Position numbers and translations under genes: made by a program. Positions 36,948 through 45,463 of a DNA stretch of 64,000 nucleotides are shown here, piece by piece. The stretch covers positions 1 to 64,000 of the forward strand of contig JAJZDW010000022.1 in NCBI GenBank assembly GCA_021851405.1, written 5' to 3'. This DNA comes from Pseudomonadota bacterium. Lineage in GTDB: Bacteria; Pseudomonadota; Gammaproteobacteria; Steroidobacterales; Steroidobacteraceae. Position 1 is the first letter of the stretch, and each line of letters opens with the position of its first letter. The notes under the pieces were generated by a model that saw only the letters and a program-made list of their open reading frames with translations, was not told the DNA's origin and did no database searches.

Positions 36948-37416
36948 GGTCTCCGTGGGCGCGGTGGTTCGGCCCGCGAAGCTCGTATGGAAGGGGGGGT
37001 GCGCGAAAGCGCGTCGAGACGTCTGACTTGCGCAGTATAGCACGGCAGCGCGGTTTCTGCTGAGAGAAGCCCGGCCCGGGCGGACCGGTATGCCCCCGGG
37101 CCGTGCGTGCCGCTCGCGGCGCGGCGATCCCCCGCAGGCGATCGCCGCGCCTGGGAACCGAGGGGGTGAGCGGTGCGTTCCGGGCGGCTTTCGGGGCGGG
37201 GCTCGTGCGCGCCTCCCCGCGGCCGTAGGCGCCCAAACCGTTGCGCTCTGCTTGAGCGCCCATGAGGGTCGTGTCATTCAAGCCGACGGGTGCCGGGTCG
37301 GTGACCGACAGCACCCGCACGCGCCTCAACAGCATGGTCGGCACGACGCCATATCCGTCGAAGAACAGGCCGCGCTTCAGGCGCAGATCGGTGAATACGA
37401 GACTCGCCGCTCGCAT
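36910..37416 (-). CDS. Possible small protein upstream of RIO kinase
   Basis: A minus-strand frame starting ATG 37416 (or GTG 37458). Its first 65 residues have natural-looking composition and GC-rich third positions (SLVFTDLRLKRGLFFDGYG, VVPTMLLRRVRVLSVTDP). Later residues become low-complexity (Arg/Pro/Ala), and the frame runs 38 bp into the RIO gene, so the real end may differ. No family recognised. The rest of the 37017-37801 stretch shows nothing else I can call. Confidence 0.25.
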   Translation of the reverse strand: MRAASLVFTDLRLKRGLFFDGYGVVPTMLLRRVRVLSVTDPAPVGLNDTTLMGAQAERNGLGAYGRGEARTSPAPKAARNAPLTPSVPRRGDRLRGIAAPRAARTARGHTGPPGPGFSQQKPRCRAILRKSDVSTRFRAPPLPYELRGPNHRAHGDHESSQRLTAVDR

Positions 37417-37801
37417 CGGGGCGTTGAGGGCCGAAGAGGAGGCGCCCAGGGTGGTCACGAGGGCCTCCCGCCGGGCCCGGCGCTTGCGGGGTGAGCCCGA
37501 CGCGGCCGTTCGAGCACCGGTGACAACGTCCCACTAGAATCACGACGAGCGTGCGTCGTGTCGCGAAGACCTGTGGGCCGGCACATCGGCCCCTCAGGTC
37601 CCGATCCACGCGGGCGCGCTCAACAGCGGTGCGATGCGGGGACGAGGCCGGACCCTGAGTCCAGTGATCGAGGGCGGTGAATGCGGGAGCGTCCGATGCG
37701 GGAGCGCAACGCAGGGGGCCGGCAGAATGGGTGCGGCGGGCGCTCCTGCGCTGCGCGTGAGAGGGTGACGTGCGGGCAATCTGCCCGATCGGGGACGATG
37801 C
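37417..37801. other. Intergenic stretch before cdd
   Basis: About 385 bp with no supported gene. Frames on both strands are arginine- and proline-rich. It must hold the promoter of cdd, but I cannot single out -35/-10 boxes. Confidence 0.4.
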
Positions 37802-38209
37802 GTGGACCATGATGCGGATGAGCTGATCCGACGGGCGCGAGCGAGTCTCGGGCATGCGTACGCGCCGTATTCGCGCTTCCCGGTGGCCGCGGCCGTGTGC
37901 GACGAGCAGGGGCGCGTGTTTACGGGCGTGAACGTCGAAAATGTCTCGTATGGGCTGAGCATGTGTGCCGAGCGCGTCGCGATCTTCGCGGCGATCGCCG
38001 CCGGCGCCCGCCGTGTCACGGCGATTGCCGTCACCAGCGGTGTGGCGGAAGTGCTCTCGCCATGTGGCGCCTGCCGGCAGGTGATTGCGGAATTCGCCGC
38101 GGGTGACACGCCCGTCTACTGCGTCGCGGCCGCCGGCGAGCGCCATCGGTGGACGGTCTCGGCGTTGCTGCCGAGCGGCTTTACCGCCTCGCAGCTGCGC
38201 AGCCGATGA
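37802..38209 (+). CDS. cdd: Cytidine deaminase
   Basis: 135 residues, the size of the homotetrameric type. Zinc motifs are intact: NVENVSYGLSMCAERVAIFAA with the catalytic Glu and first Cys ligand, and LSPCGACRQVIAEF with the other two Cys. It deaminates cytidine/deoxycytidine to uridine forms for salvage. The start is GTG 37802, as no in-frame ATG precedes the conserved core. It is followed 60 bp later by an NCS1 permease, making a nucleobase/nucleoside salvage pair. Confidence 0.94.
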   Translation: MDHDADELIRRARASLGHAYAPYSRFPVAAAVCDEQGRVFTGVNVENVSYGLSMCAERVAIFAAIAAGARRVTAIAVTSGVAEVLSPCGACRQVIAEFAAGDTPVYCVAAAGERHRWTVSALLPSGFTASQLRSR

Positions 38210-38269
38210 CCGGTCGCGCCGGCGCGTTCGGCGGATGGCCCTTCGCACGACGCAATGCGTGAGGACCCG

Positions 38270-39634
38270 ATGAATCCGCTCCCATCCGAACACCTCGGCC
38301 CCGAGGCCCCCGCCGTCGAAACGCTCGGAATCGCTCCGGTGCCTGAGCGCGAGCGCACGATGCGCATCCGTTCCCTGTTCGTCATCTGGAGTCTCGCCTC
38401 GGCATCGGCGACGACGCCGGTCATCGGACTGGTCTTGAAGGGGATGGGCCTGGCGGAATTCATCGCGGTCAACGTGCTCGCCCTGCTGATTGGTCTGGTG
38501 CCCTCGATGTTGCTGGCGCACATGGGCCGGCAGGTGCCGATCATCTCCATGGTGATGGCGCGGCGTACCTTCGGGATGGGCGGCGCGACGGTGCTGTCGA
38601 TCCTCTACACGATCGTGGGCGCCGGCTGGTTCGGGCTGAACACCGACGTGGGCGGGCAGATCCTCTCCACTTTATTCCCCGGGCATGGCGTGCTGTGGTT
38701 CGTCCTGCTCGGAGTCCTCCAGATCGCGCTCGTCTTCTTCGGCATGGAGGTGTTGGAGAAGTTCTACAACTACACCGCACTGGTGTTCCTGCTGTGCTAC
38801 GCAGTGCTCGCGTATTACCTCTTCGAGCGGTATTCCTTCGTTATGCCGCAGCAGCGGGGCGCGATCGACTGGGGACAAGACATCGATCTGATCTTGAGCT
38901 TCAGTCTGCTGTCGTGGGCCTATATTTTCCCGACCGTGACGCGATTCTGTCCGCCATCGGCTCCAGAGGAGAGCTCCGTTCGCCGCGCCGCGTACATGCT
39001 GGCGCCGGGCATCGGCGTCATGAGTGCGGTCGTGATCATGGGCGCGCTCGGGCGGGTCGCGCTTGGCATGACGGGCGAGTGGAACATCGCACTCCTCGGT
39101 CAGCATCTGCCGATCTGGGGGGAGGTGTCGGCGATCGGCGTGATTCTCGCCATCGCCCATACCAACGCGATGAATCTGTACCCGGCGGTCACCACGCTGC
39201 TCGCGGTCAATCCCTCGGGCCGAAGCGAGCATCGGCTGCTGCAGCCGATGCTGGTCATCCTCCTCGGGCTGTTTTCGACCGCTCTGGCGATTTTCGGCAT
39301 CTTGGCGTTCATCCAGGGATTTCTCTCGGCGCTGGGCGCGGTGCTCTTTCCGTTTACGTTCATCCTGGTCGTCGACTGGTTCCACGGTCGCTACTATGCC
39401 GATGCGGTGTCTCGGTTCTATGTGCACCCCCGGCGACTGCAGGACTGGTTCATCTGGCCGGCGCCGTGGGCCATCACCATGCTGCTTGCCGGAGTGTGGT
39501 TGGGCGCCTCGGCGCGTTCTCTGGCGCAACTGCAGGTCCACTTCCTGCCCTGGCAGGTCTGCTCGGCCGCCGTGGTGACCCTCATTTACTACCTGGGTTT
39601 GCGCATCGGCGCAGCGCGCGTGCATCGCTCGTAA
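38270..39634 (+). CDS. NCS1-family purine/pyrimidine permease
   Basis: 454 residues, about twelve hydrophobic segments. The first helix region SLFVIWSLASASATTPVIG and the second GLAEFIAVNVLALLIGLVP are typical of NCS1 (CodB/PurP-like), as is QVPIISMVMARRTFGMGGA; GAGWFGLNTDVGGQIL contains the substrate-site tryptophan/asparagine region. It imports cytosine or a related base by proton or sodium symport in the inner membrane. AGGA sits 5 bp before ATG 38270; an ATG at 38255 is also in frame. It is in the salvage cluster after cdd. Confidence 0.88.
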   Translation: MNPLPSEHLGPEAPAVETLGIAPVPERERTMRIRSLFVIWSLASASATTPVIGLVLKGMGLAEFIAVNVLALLIGLVPSMLLAHMGRQVPIISMVMARRTFGMGGATVLSILYTIVGAGWFGLNTDVGGQILSTLFPGHGVLWFVLLGVLQIALVFFGMEVLEKFYNYTALVFLLCYAVLAYYLFERYSFVMPQQRGAIDWGQDIDLILSFSLLSWAYIFPTVTRFCPPSAPEESSVRRAAYMLAPGIGVMSAVVIMGALGRVALGMTGEWNIALLGQHLPIWGEVSAIGVILAIAHTNAMNLYPAVTTLLAVNPSGRSEHRLLQPMLVILLGLFSTALAIFGILAFIQGFLSALGAVLFPFTFILVVDWFHGRYYADAVSRFYVHPRRLQDWFIWPAPWAITMLLAGVWLGASARSLAQLQVHFLPWQVCSAAVVTLIYYLGLRIGAARVHRS

Positions 39635-39695
39635 GCCGCGTGAGCCGACACGGGCCCGCGGGCGCCAGGGCCGGCTTTATGGAACAATAGCCGCC

Positions 39696-40298
39696 GTGGA
39701 GAAGCTGTTCATTTCCGCCGATCAGCTGCTGGGCGACTCGATGGAGCTCGCCCGGCGGGTCGTGGCGAGCGGGATGCGCCCGACCTTCCTGGTGGCGATG
39801 TGGCGGGGCGGTGCCCCGATCGGCATCACGGTTCAGGAGGTGCTGGAGTACCACTCGATCCAGGTCGACCATATCGCGATTCGCACGTCGTACTACGACG
39901 GCATCGACGTTCGGGACAAGACCGTCAGGGTGCACGCGCTTGACTACCTGGTGTCGCGGCTCGAGGCGCACGACGAACTGCTGCTCGTGGATGACGTCTA
40001 CGATTCAGGGCGTAGTCTGGAGGCGGTCATCGAGGAGCTGCGGCGCCGGTGTCGGCGCAATCTCCCGGAGCGAATCCGCATTGCGACCGTGTACTACAAG
40101 CCGGAGCGACGGCAAAGTGCGCTGATCCCGGACTTCTTCGTGCACGAGACCTCCCAGTGGCTCGTTTTTCCGCATGAGATCCAGGGTTTGACGCGCGAGG
40201 AAATCCTGGCGCACAAGCCGGTCGGAGTCGAGTTCTTCGACGCGGCAAACGCCGGGGCGAGCGGTGCGTTCAGCCCGCAGGTCACGTCAGGTAAATAA
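39696..40298 (+). CDS. Purine-type phosphoribosyltransferase
   Basis: 200 residues, start GTG 39696. LLLVDDVYDSGRSLEAVIEEL is the PRPP-binding motif of type I PRTases and FLVAMWRGGAPIGI the N-terminal loop. It likely converts hypoxanthine, guanine or xanthine plus PRPP to the nucleotide; the hood region (YYKPERRQSALIPDFFVHET) resembles the Gpt/archaeal HGPRT-like group. It follows the NCS1 permease, and its 3' end overlaps that of the convergent NCS2 permease by 17 bp. Confidence 0.88.
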   Translation: MEKLFISADQLLGDSMELARRVVASGMRPTFLVAMWRGGAPIGITVQEVLEYHSIQVDHIAIRTSYYDGIDVRDKTVRVHALDYLVSRLEAHDELLLVDDVYDSGRSLEAVIEELRRRCRRNLPERIRIATVYYKPERRQSALIPDFFVHETSQWLVFPHEIQGLTREEILAHKPVGVEFFDAANAGASGAFSPQVTSGK

Positions 40299-41592
40299 AG
40301 CGAGCGACACAGAGCGCCGCCAGCAGATACACCAGCCAGTCACGGGCGCGCGCCTGTCCGCGCACGAGCTTCAGGACCGCGTGGCTGACGATGCCAAAGG
40401 CGAGGCCGTTGGCGATCGAGTAACTCAACGGCACCATGATGACGGTGAGAAAGGCGGGGATCCCGTCGCTCGGCTCCTGCCAATCGATCTCCGCGAGTGC
40501 ACCCATCATCATCGCACCGACCAGGACCAGAGCCGGTGCGGTCGCCACCGCGGGAATGGCCTGCACCAGCGGCGCGACGAACAAGGTGGCCAGAAAGAGC
40601 AGACCGACCGTGACGCTGGTGAGACCGGTGCGTCCGCCGACCGCAACTCCCGAAGTGCTCTCGATGTAGCTGGTGACCGGGCTGGTGCCGGCGAGCGCAC
40701 CGAGCAGCATCGCGATCGAATCGGCGAGCAGAATCCGCTTCATGCGCGGGACGGTGCCGTCGGCGTCGACGAGCCCTGCGCGCCGGGTGACGGCCATCAG
40801 GGTGCCGACGTTGTCGAACAGATCGACGAACAGGAAAACGAAGACGATCTCGATGAGCGACAGTCCGAGACCGCCGCCGATGTTCAGTGCGGCCGGAATA
40901 TTCAGCCGCAATGCGGTCGATGACAGGTCGCTCAGGCGATAGGCCATCGGCGTGAAGTGCGTCAGTCCGAAGATCCACGCGACGGCCGCCGTGCCGAGGA
41001 TGCCGAACAGCATGGCGCCCTTGACGGCCCGGGCCTGCAAGGCCGCGATCACCAGTAATCCGAGGAGGGCGAGCGCCGGTGTTGCGGTAGTGAGCTTGCC
41101 GAGTCCGACCGTCGTGCCGGGATGGTAGGTCACGATTCCGGCGTCCTTCAGACCGATGAACGCGATGAACAGGCCGATGCCGCCGCTGACGGCGGCGAAC
41201 AGCGAGCGCGGTACCGCGTTCATGATGAGCTGTCGCACCCCGGAGAGCGTGAGCAACAGGAAGGCGACGGCCGAGAGAAATACGCATCCGAGGGCGACCT
41301 GCCACGGGACGCCCATGGTCTTCACCACGGTGTAGGTGAAATAGGCGTTCAGGCCCATGCCCGGCGCGAGCGCGAGCGGATAATTCGAGAGCACGCCCAT
41401 CAGGATGCTGCCGAGTCCGGCGGAAATACACGTGGCGGCGGCGACGCCGGCGATCGGCATGCCCGCCATGCCGAGCACCACCGGGTTGACCACCACGATG
41501 TAGGCCATCGTGAGAAATGTGGTCAGTCCCGCGAACAATTCCGTCCGCAGGGTCGTTCCGTGACGTTCAAGATCGAAGAATCGTGCCAGCAT
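40282..41592 (-). CDS. NCS2/AzgA-type purine permease
   Basis: 436 residues. LRTELFAGLTTFLTMAYIVVV and NPVVLGMAGMPIAGVAAATC are the AzgA/GhxP N-terminus; ALAPGMGLNAYFTYTVV and GTSPVTSYIESTSGVAVGGR are the substrate signatures (the NCS2 motif around ESTSG). It imports hypoxanthine/guanine or adenine by proton symport. ATG 41592 is preferred over an in-frame TTG at 41601. It faces the phosphoribosyltransferase gene tail to tail, so uptake and trapping of purines are encoded together. Confidence 0.92.
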   Translation of the reverse strand: MLARFFDLERHGTTLRTELFAGLTTFLTMAYIVVVNPVVLGMAGMPIAGVAAATCISAGLGSILMGVLSNYPLALAPGMGLNAYFTYTVVKTMGVPWQVALGCVFLSAVAFLLLTLSGVRQLIMNAVPRSLFAAVSGGIGLFIAFIGLKDAGIVTYHPGTTVGLGKLTTATPALALLGLLVIAALQARAVKGAMLFGILGTAAVAWIFGLTHFTPMAYRLSDLSSTALRLNIPAALNIGGGLGLSLIEIVFVFLFVDLFDNVGTLMAVTRRAGLVDADGTVPRMKRILLADSIAMLLGALAGTSPVTSYIESTSGVAVGGRTGLTSVTVGLLFLATLFVAPLVQAIPAVATAPALVLVGAMMMGALAEIDWQEPSDGIPAFLTVIMVPLSYSIANGLAFGIVSHAVLKLVRGQARARDWLVYLLAALCVARFIYLT

Positions 41593-42510
41593 GAGTGTCA
41601 ATCTTCGGGGTGAGACGCAGATGGCGGAGACTCGACCGTAGCGCGGAAATGTACGGCAAACTCCGGCGCATGAGTAGCGGGTCTTCCGTGAACGCGGTCG
41701 AGGCGCTCGTCAGGGCAGCGCCGAGGGCGGCGCTGTGCCGGCATCGCGACGACATGCGCACCGCGGAGGGCGATGCGCGGGGTCGCGAAGGGCGGCAGGG
41801 GTATCGCCGCTTGCGCGCGTGAAGACTTGCGTGCCGCGTACGATGTTTGGGATCAGCAGGAGTGCCTGAACCTCGATGCGAGCACGAGCGCGCGAAGCCG
41901 CGTCGGTTCGAGACATTCGTGCAGGATGCCGGTGGGACCTCGGCGATGACGTTCTGTTGGTGCGCGCAAGATGCCTGATGACCGTCGTCACACGGTAGGT
42001 CAGTCCCGTTCATTCTGGCCGGCGGGGCATTCGAGATGACGCGGCTCTATGTCGTGTCATTTGCGTGGCGGACCCGGCGGGTCGGTGCGGATGCTGTCGC
42101 CTCCGCGGGCCGTGCGCGGGAGAAGCCGCGAGATTCCCGGCGCCGTGCCCTCGGGTGTCAAGAGCGGCGGCCGGGTCGGTCATGCGTTGCGGCCGTGCGG
42201 GGCGCGCTCGCACGGTGTCGGGCCACCCCACCAGGCCCCTGACCCGCGGCCCGGAACACCGGTCGCGCGGTCAGGAGGCGAGGCCGGCCGAGGCTCCACG
42301 CGCGGCGTTCCTGGTCAGAGCGGCGCGCCTGACGGAGCGGCTCCTTCAGTGCGCCGAAGGGTGAGCATGGCCCGGATGTGAGGTCACCAGGGACGGCACA
42401 ACGCCTCGCCGTTCACCGCCCGGGCCGAGCGTGCGGCCCGCAATCCGGCGGCCCGCGCCGCTTTCCCGGATCTGGGTCTGCGCCGCTTCACGCCGCCGCT
42501 CGCTTCCGAT
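41593..42510. other. Long intergenic stretch without supported gene
   Basis: More than 900 bp between the purine permease and the MarR-GNAT gene. Frames on both strands are Arg/Ala/Pro-rich and no domain is recognisable. It marks the change from the housekeeping part of the window to the accessory part. It could hold decayed genes or a non-coding RNA, but I see no tRNA cloverleaf or strong hairpin-plus-T-run. Confidence 0.4.
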
Positions 42511-42511
42511 A

Positions 42512-42539
42512 CCATATCAAATTATATATCGTGTTATGG
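42512..42539 (+). promoter_or_regulatory. AT-rich promoter/operator of MarR-GNAT gene
   Basis: A sharply AT-rich island in GC-rich DNA, ending 7 bp before the start codon. CCATA (42512-42516) and TATGG (42535-42539) form an inverted repeat around ATTATATATC, which can serve as a -10 region. Placement over the promoter is what a self-repressing MarR regulator would use. Confidence 0.45.
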
Positions 42540-42546
42540 AACTGTC

Positions 42547-43509
42547 ATGCCAGCGGACATCTTGCGCGATCTGGGGCCGATTTTTCTCGGCAGCCGCCTG
42601 AAGAGGTTGGCGGAACGCATGCAGGCCGGAGCGGCGCGAGTGCTCACGGATGCCGGACTGACGGTGCAGCCCTCTCACCTGCCACTGCTGAGCGCGCTCG
42701 ATCGCAGCTCGTTGACGGTAGGACAGCTGGCCGAAGCGGTGGGCACGAGTCAACCGGGGGTCACGCGCGCCGCCCGCCAGCTCGTGAGCCTCGGGCTCAT
42801 CGAGGCCTCGCCGGGGGCGGATCAGCGCCAGCGCACCCTCTCGCTCACCGCGGCCGGGCGGGCGGTGATGGCGCGGGTCAAGATGCTCGTCTGGCCGCGC
42901 GTCACGGCGGCCGTCAACGAGATGTGCGCGGGGCTCTGCGGACCCTTGCTCGAGCAGATCGAGGCGCTCGAGACCGCCCTGGCCTGCAGGCCGCTGCACG
43001 AGCGTGTCGCCGGCGTCGCGTCCGAACGACTCCTCATCCGCGAGTTCAGCGATGATCTTGCCGCCACCTTCCATGAGATCAATGCCGAATGGATCACTTC
43101 CATGTTCAAACTGGAGGGGAGTGACCTGGAGGTTCTGCAAGACCCGCGCGGGCGCATCGTCGACTCCGGCGGCACGATCCTGTTCGTAGAAGCGCCCGGA
43201 CTCGGGATCGTCGGTACCTGCGCGTTACGCAAGACGGGCGATGAGAGCTTCGAGTTGACGAAGATGGGCGTGCGCGCCAGCGCGCGCGGTCTGAAGGCGG
43301 GCGAGTTCCTCCTGGCCGCGACCATCGAGCGGGCTGCGACGCTGCATGCGAAGACGCTCTACCTGTTGACCAACAGACGGTGCGAGGCGGCGATTCATCT
43401 CTACGAGAAGCTGGGCTTCCGTCACGATGCCGAGATTATGGAAAAGTACGGCTCGCGATATGAGCGCTGCGACGTCGCCATGCGGTATTGTGGACAGCCG
43501 AACGAATGA
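42547..43509 (+). CDS. MarR regulator fused to GNAT acetyltransferase
   Basis: 320 residues. Residues about 1-140 are a MarR winged helix (LPLLSALDRSSLTVGQLAEA, TSQPGVTRAARQLVSLGLI, DQRQRTLSLTAAGRAVM). Residues about 160-315 are a GNAT fold (ILFVEAPGLGIVGTCALR, ELTKMGVRASARGLKAGEFL, LYLLTNRRCEAAIHLYEKLGF). This fusion architecture is known in proteobacteria; the acetylated substrate is unknown. It may sense acetyl-CoA or its product to control transcription. An AT-rich palindromic promoter lies directly upstream. It starts the accessory half of the window. Confidence 0.88.
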   Translation: MPADILRDLGPIFLGSRLKRLAERMQAGAARVLTDAGLTVQPSHLPLLSALDRSSLTVGQLAEAVGTSQPGVTRAARQLVSLGLIEASPGADQRQRTLSLTAAGRAVMARVKMLVWPRVTAAVNEMCAGLCGPLLEQIEALETALACRPLHERVAGVASERLLIREFSDDLAATFHEINAEWITSMFKLEGSDLEVLQDPRGRIVDSGGTILFVEAPGLGIVGTCALRKTGDESFELTKMGVRASARGLKAGEFLLAATIERAATLHAKTLYLLTNRRCEAAIHLYEKLGFRHDAEIMEKYGSRYERCDVAMRYCGQPNE

Positions 43510-43645
43510 CTTGCAGCGCGCCATCGCGGGCGCGGTGCGCGATGTTGCGGAGGCGATCAGGAAGGCTGGCGGGGAACTCATCGCGCGCCCGGAAGAAGAT
43601 GCCCAGGCAGTGAGTGGCAACGTCATTGAACGTCTGCGGCCGTGA
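43490..43645 (+). CDS. Possible 51-residue protein
   Basis: GTG 43490 opens a 51-codon frame overlapping the end of the MarR-GNAT gene by 20 bp. The peptide (DLQRAIAGAVRDVAEAIRKA, GGELIARPEEDAQAVSGNVI) is amphipathic and reads as natural protein, but no family is recognised and there is no clear ribosome-binding site. Low confidence. Confidence 0.25.
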   Translation: MDSRTNDLQRAIAGAVRDVAEAIRKAGGELIARPEEDAQAVSGNVIERLRP

Positions 43646-43656
43646 TGCCGCCGAAC

Positions 43657-44187
43657 TCACCACATCAGGTCATCAGGCACGTCATCAGAGGCCGTTGCAT
43701 CGTGGGTGAGGCCGCATCCGATCACCGCACCTTCATCGCGCTCGCGAATCCGCACTGCGATCTCTGCTGGCACGAGCTCGTAGCCTGCGTTGCGGCGCAC
43801 GATCGCGATTTCCCCACGGCTGAGCCGCTCACGTAGCACGTGATCGGCGGGGATGCTGCGAATCTTGTTGCCGTCGACAAAATTGTATCGTTCATCAGTC
43901 CGAGATCGCGGCAGGCAATTCTGTTCGATCAGTTGCTCGATCTGCGCGTGGCGGGCTCTTTTGTCTGCCTGCTCCTTGAGTTGACGGCTCAGCTCCTGGT
44001 CGCGAGTGGCTTTGGCAAGCTGCGCCCGCTGTGCGGCGAGTTCCGCCTCGGTCGGCGTCGCGCGCTGATCCTTCGGGAGTTGCCGCCGACCCCGCTGTTG
44101 TTTCTCGAGTTGCCGTTCGGCTTCCTTGGCCTGCTTTTCGTTGGCCAAGCCCCCCTGCAATAATTGATCGCGCAATGACATGCTCAT
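43657..44187 (-). CDS. DUF2058 (YaiL-like) protein
   Basis: 176 residues. MSMSLRDQLLQGGLANEKQAK followed by a charged coiled-coil stretch (KEAERQLEKQQRGRRQLP, AKATRDQELSRQLKEQAD) and the conserved core RYNFVDGNKIRSIPADHVL and LSRGEIAIVRRNAGYELVP are typical of the DUF2058 family, common in gammaproteobacteria and of unknown function, perhaps nucleoprotein-associated. Start ATG 44187 or 44181. It stands alone between the MarR-GNAT gene and the mercury region. Confidence 0.85.
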   Translation of the reverse strand: MSMSLRDQLLQGGLANEKQAKEAERQLEKQQRGRRQLPKDQRATPTEAELAAQRAQLAKATRDQELSRQLKEQADKRARHAQIEQLIEQNCLPRSRTDERYNFVDGNKIRSIPADHVLRERLSRGEIAIVRRNAGYELVPAEIAVRIRERDEGAVIGCGLTHDATASDDVPDDLMW

Positions 44188-44360
44188 GAAAATCACTCGG
44201 TATCAGGAGAGTCGTACATCAACCGCATCGATGCAGCCGCTGCATTTCGCCGCCGATTATGCCGGATTTATCAGCGCCGATCGTGCCAAGTGCTTGCCTC
44301 TGGGTGGGGGTGAGGATTCGGACCCGCCGGCCGTTGCGAAGGGCAGATCGGGAATCATTC

Positions 44361-44939
44361 TCATCCGCTCTCCGGCGTGCCTTTTCTGAGGATGGCGCCG
44401 TAGTGGTAGGGCGCGAGGTCGACGATGTGCTCAAGTCTCAGTGCGCAGGGCGCGAGCGCCGCGGCGAGCGCCGCTGGCTCCATGCGCGTTTCGCTCTTCG
44501 GCCCGCGTGGCTTGCCGAGCACCCGTGTCTCCTCGCGCGGGCGGCGCTGCCAGTTGACGACGACGAATCGGCCGTTCGGCTTCAAGATCCTCGCTACGGC
44601 GCGCGCGAGGCGCTGCGGATCGGGCACTCCATGGAAGGTGTTCGCCATGAAAACGAGATCCACCGGCCGCGGTACGAGGGCGGCGAGGTCGTAAGCATCG
44701 CCCTCGATGAACGTGCAGTGGCCGGCGTCAGCCGCCGCGACTTTCGTCCGCGCCAGCTCCAACATCCGCGGATCGATGTCGATGGCCGTGACCCGGGAGG
44801 CTTGCTGGGCGATCGCTGCCGTGAAATGACCATCCCCGCAGCACAGATCGACGAGTTCCAGGCCCGGCTCAATTCCAAGATCCACAAGGACCCGCCCCGG
44901 AGCGGGCCATAGGGCGCTCCACCAGTCGCGATCGGGCAT
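44361..44939 (-). CDS. SAM-dependent class I methyltransferase
   Basis: 192 residues from ATG 44939 (an upstream GTG at 44972 overlaps merR). LELVDLCCGDGHFTAAIAQ is motif I, VTAIDIDPRMLELAR motif II, and DLVFMANTFHGVPDPQRLA motif IV; ARILKPNGRFVVVNWQRRP follows. It is a small-molecule methyltransferase with unknown acceptor. It is encoded directly downstream of merR on the same strand, so it may be co-transcribed with merR and regulated by mercury; this is unusual and inferred. Confidence 0.8.
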   Translation of the reverse strand: MPDRDWWSALWPAPGRVLVDLGIEPGLELVDLCCGDGHFTAAIAQQASRVTAIDIDPRMLELARTKVAAADAGHCTFIEGDAYDLAALVPRPVDLVFMANTFHGVPDPQRLARAVARILKPNGRFVVVNWQRRPREETRVLGKPRGPKSETRMEPAALAAALAPCALRLEHIVDLAPYHYGAILRKGTPESG

Positions 44940-44961
44940 CGCCGTCCCCGGGAAGGAGTCC

Positions 44962-45396
44962 TCAGCAATCACGGCGGTTGCGCGGGCGCACGGTGGTGGG
45001 CTCGCTTTCCAGCGCCGCGATCAGCGGGCAGCTCACCGTGCCTCTGTTGCAGCGGCACTGGTTGACGAGACCCGCGAGCGCCCGCTCCACGTGGCGCAGC
45101 TGCGCCAGCCGCTCCCGCACTGCGGTCAACTTCAGCGCGCCCAGCCGTTCGGCTTCGCGGCAGTGCCGGCCGTCCTCGAGGGTGAGCAGGTCTTTAACCT
45201 CCTCCAGGCTGAAGCCCAGTCCCTGGGCTTGCTTGATGAACCGCAGTCTGCGGGCGTGCGCCTCGCTGTAGCGCCGAATGCCACCCGGTGGGCGGCGCGG
45301 TTCCTCGAGCAAGCCGCGGCGCTGGTAGTAGCGGACAGTTTCCACGTGGACGCCCGCCTGTCGTGCCAGCGTCCCGATCGTGGGTAACTCGGGCAT
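44962..45396 (-). CDS. merR: Mercuric resistance regulator MerR
   Basis: 144 residues, exact length of classical MerR. The N-terminal winged helix is TIGTLARQAGVHVETVRYYQ; the mercury ligands are conserved: Cys79, Cys114 and Cys123, with the C-x8-C spacing of Tn501 (Cys82, 117, 126), plus an extra Cys116. It represses and, with Hg2+, activates the divergent mer promoter by DNA untwisting. ATG 45396 lies 2 bp from the -35 box of the mer promoter. Downstream it runs into the methyltransferase gene. Confidence 0.95.
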   Translation of the reverse strand: MPELPTIGTLARQAGVHVETVRYYQRRGLLEEPRRPPGGIRRYSEAHARRLRFIKQAQGLGFSLEEVKDLLTLEDGRHCREAERLGALKLTAVRERLAQLRHVERALAGLVNQCRCNRGTVSCPLIAALESEPTTVRPRNRRDC

Positions 45397-45397
45397 A

Positions 45398-45428
45398 TTG
45401 ACTCCGTACGTGACTACGGTCATAGAGT
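45398..45428 (+). promoter_or_regulatory. mer operator/promoter
   Basis: TTGACT (-35, 45398-45403), then the dyad CCGTA-N6-TACGG (45404-45408 and 45415-45419), then TAGAGT (-10, 45423-45428). The spacer is 19 bp, the over-long spacer that MerR compensates by twisting. This closely matches the classical merOP layout, so the operon should still respond to Hg2+. Confidence 0.9.
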
Positions 45429-45463
45429 ACGCCCATCGCAGAAGTGACGACAGGAGCCGAGGC

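Noticed and set aside
41593-42510. Several open frames in the long gap after the purine permease
   Set aside because: All are Arg/Ala/Pro/Gly-rich, mutually overlapping on both strands, and none has a domain or good start signal.
44219-44434. 71-codon minus-strand frame between the DUF2058 and methyltransferase genes
   Set aside because: A short stretch (RNGRRVRILTPTQRQALG) looks protein-like, but the rest is Ser/Thr/Arg-rich and it overlaps the methyltransferase 3' end; not enough support.
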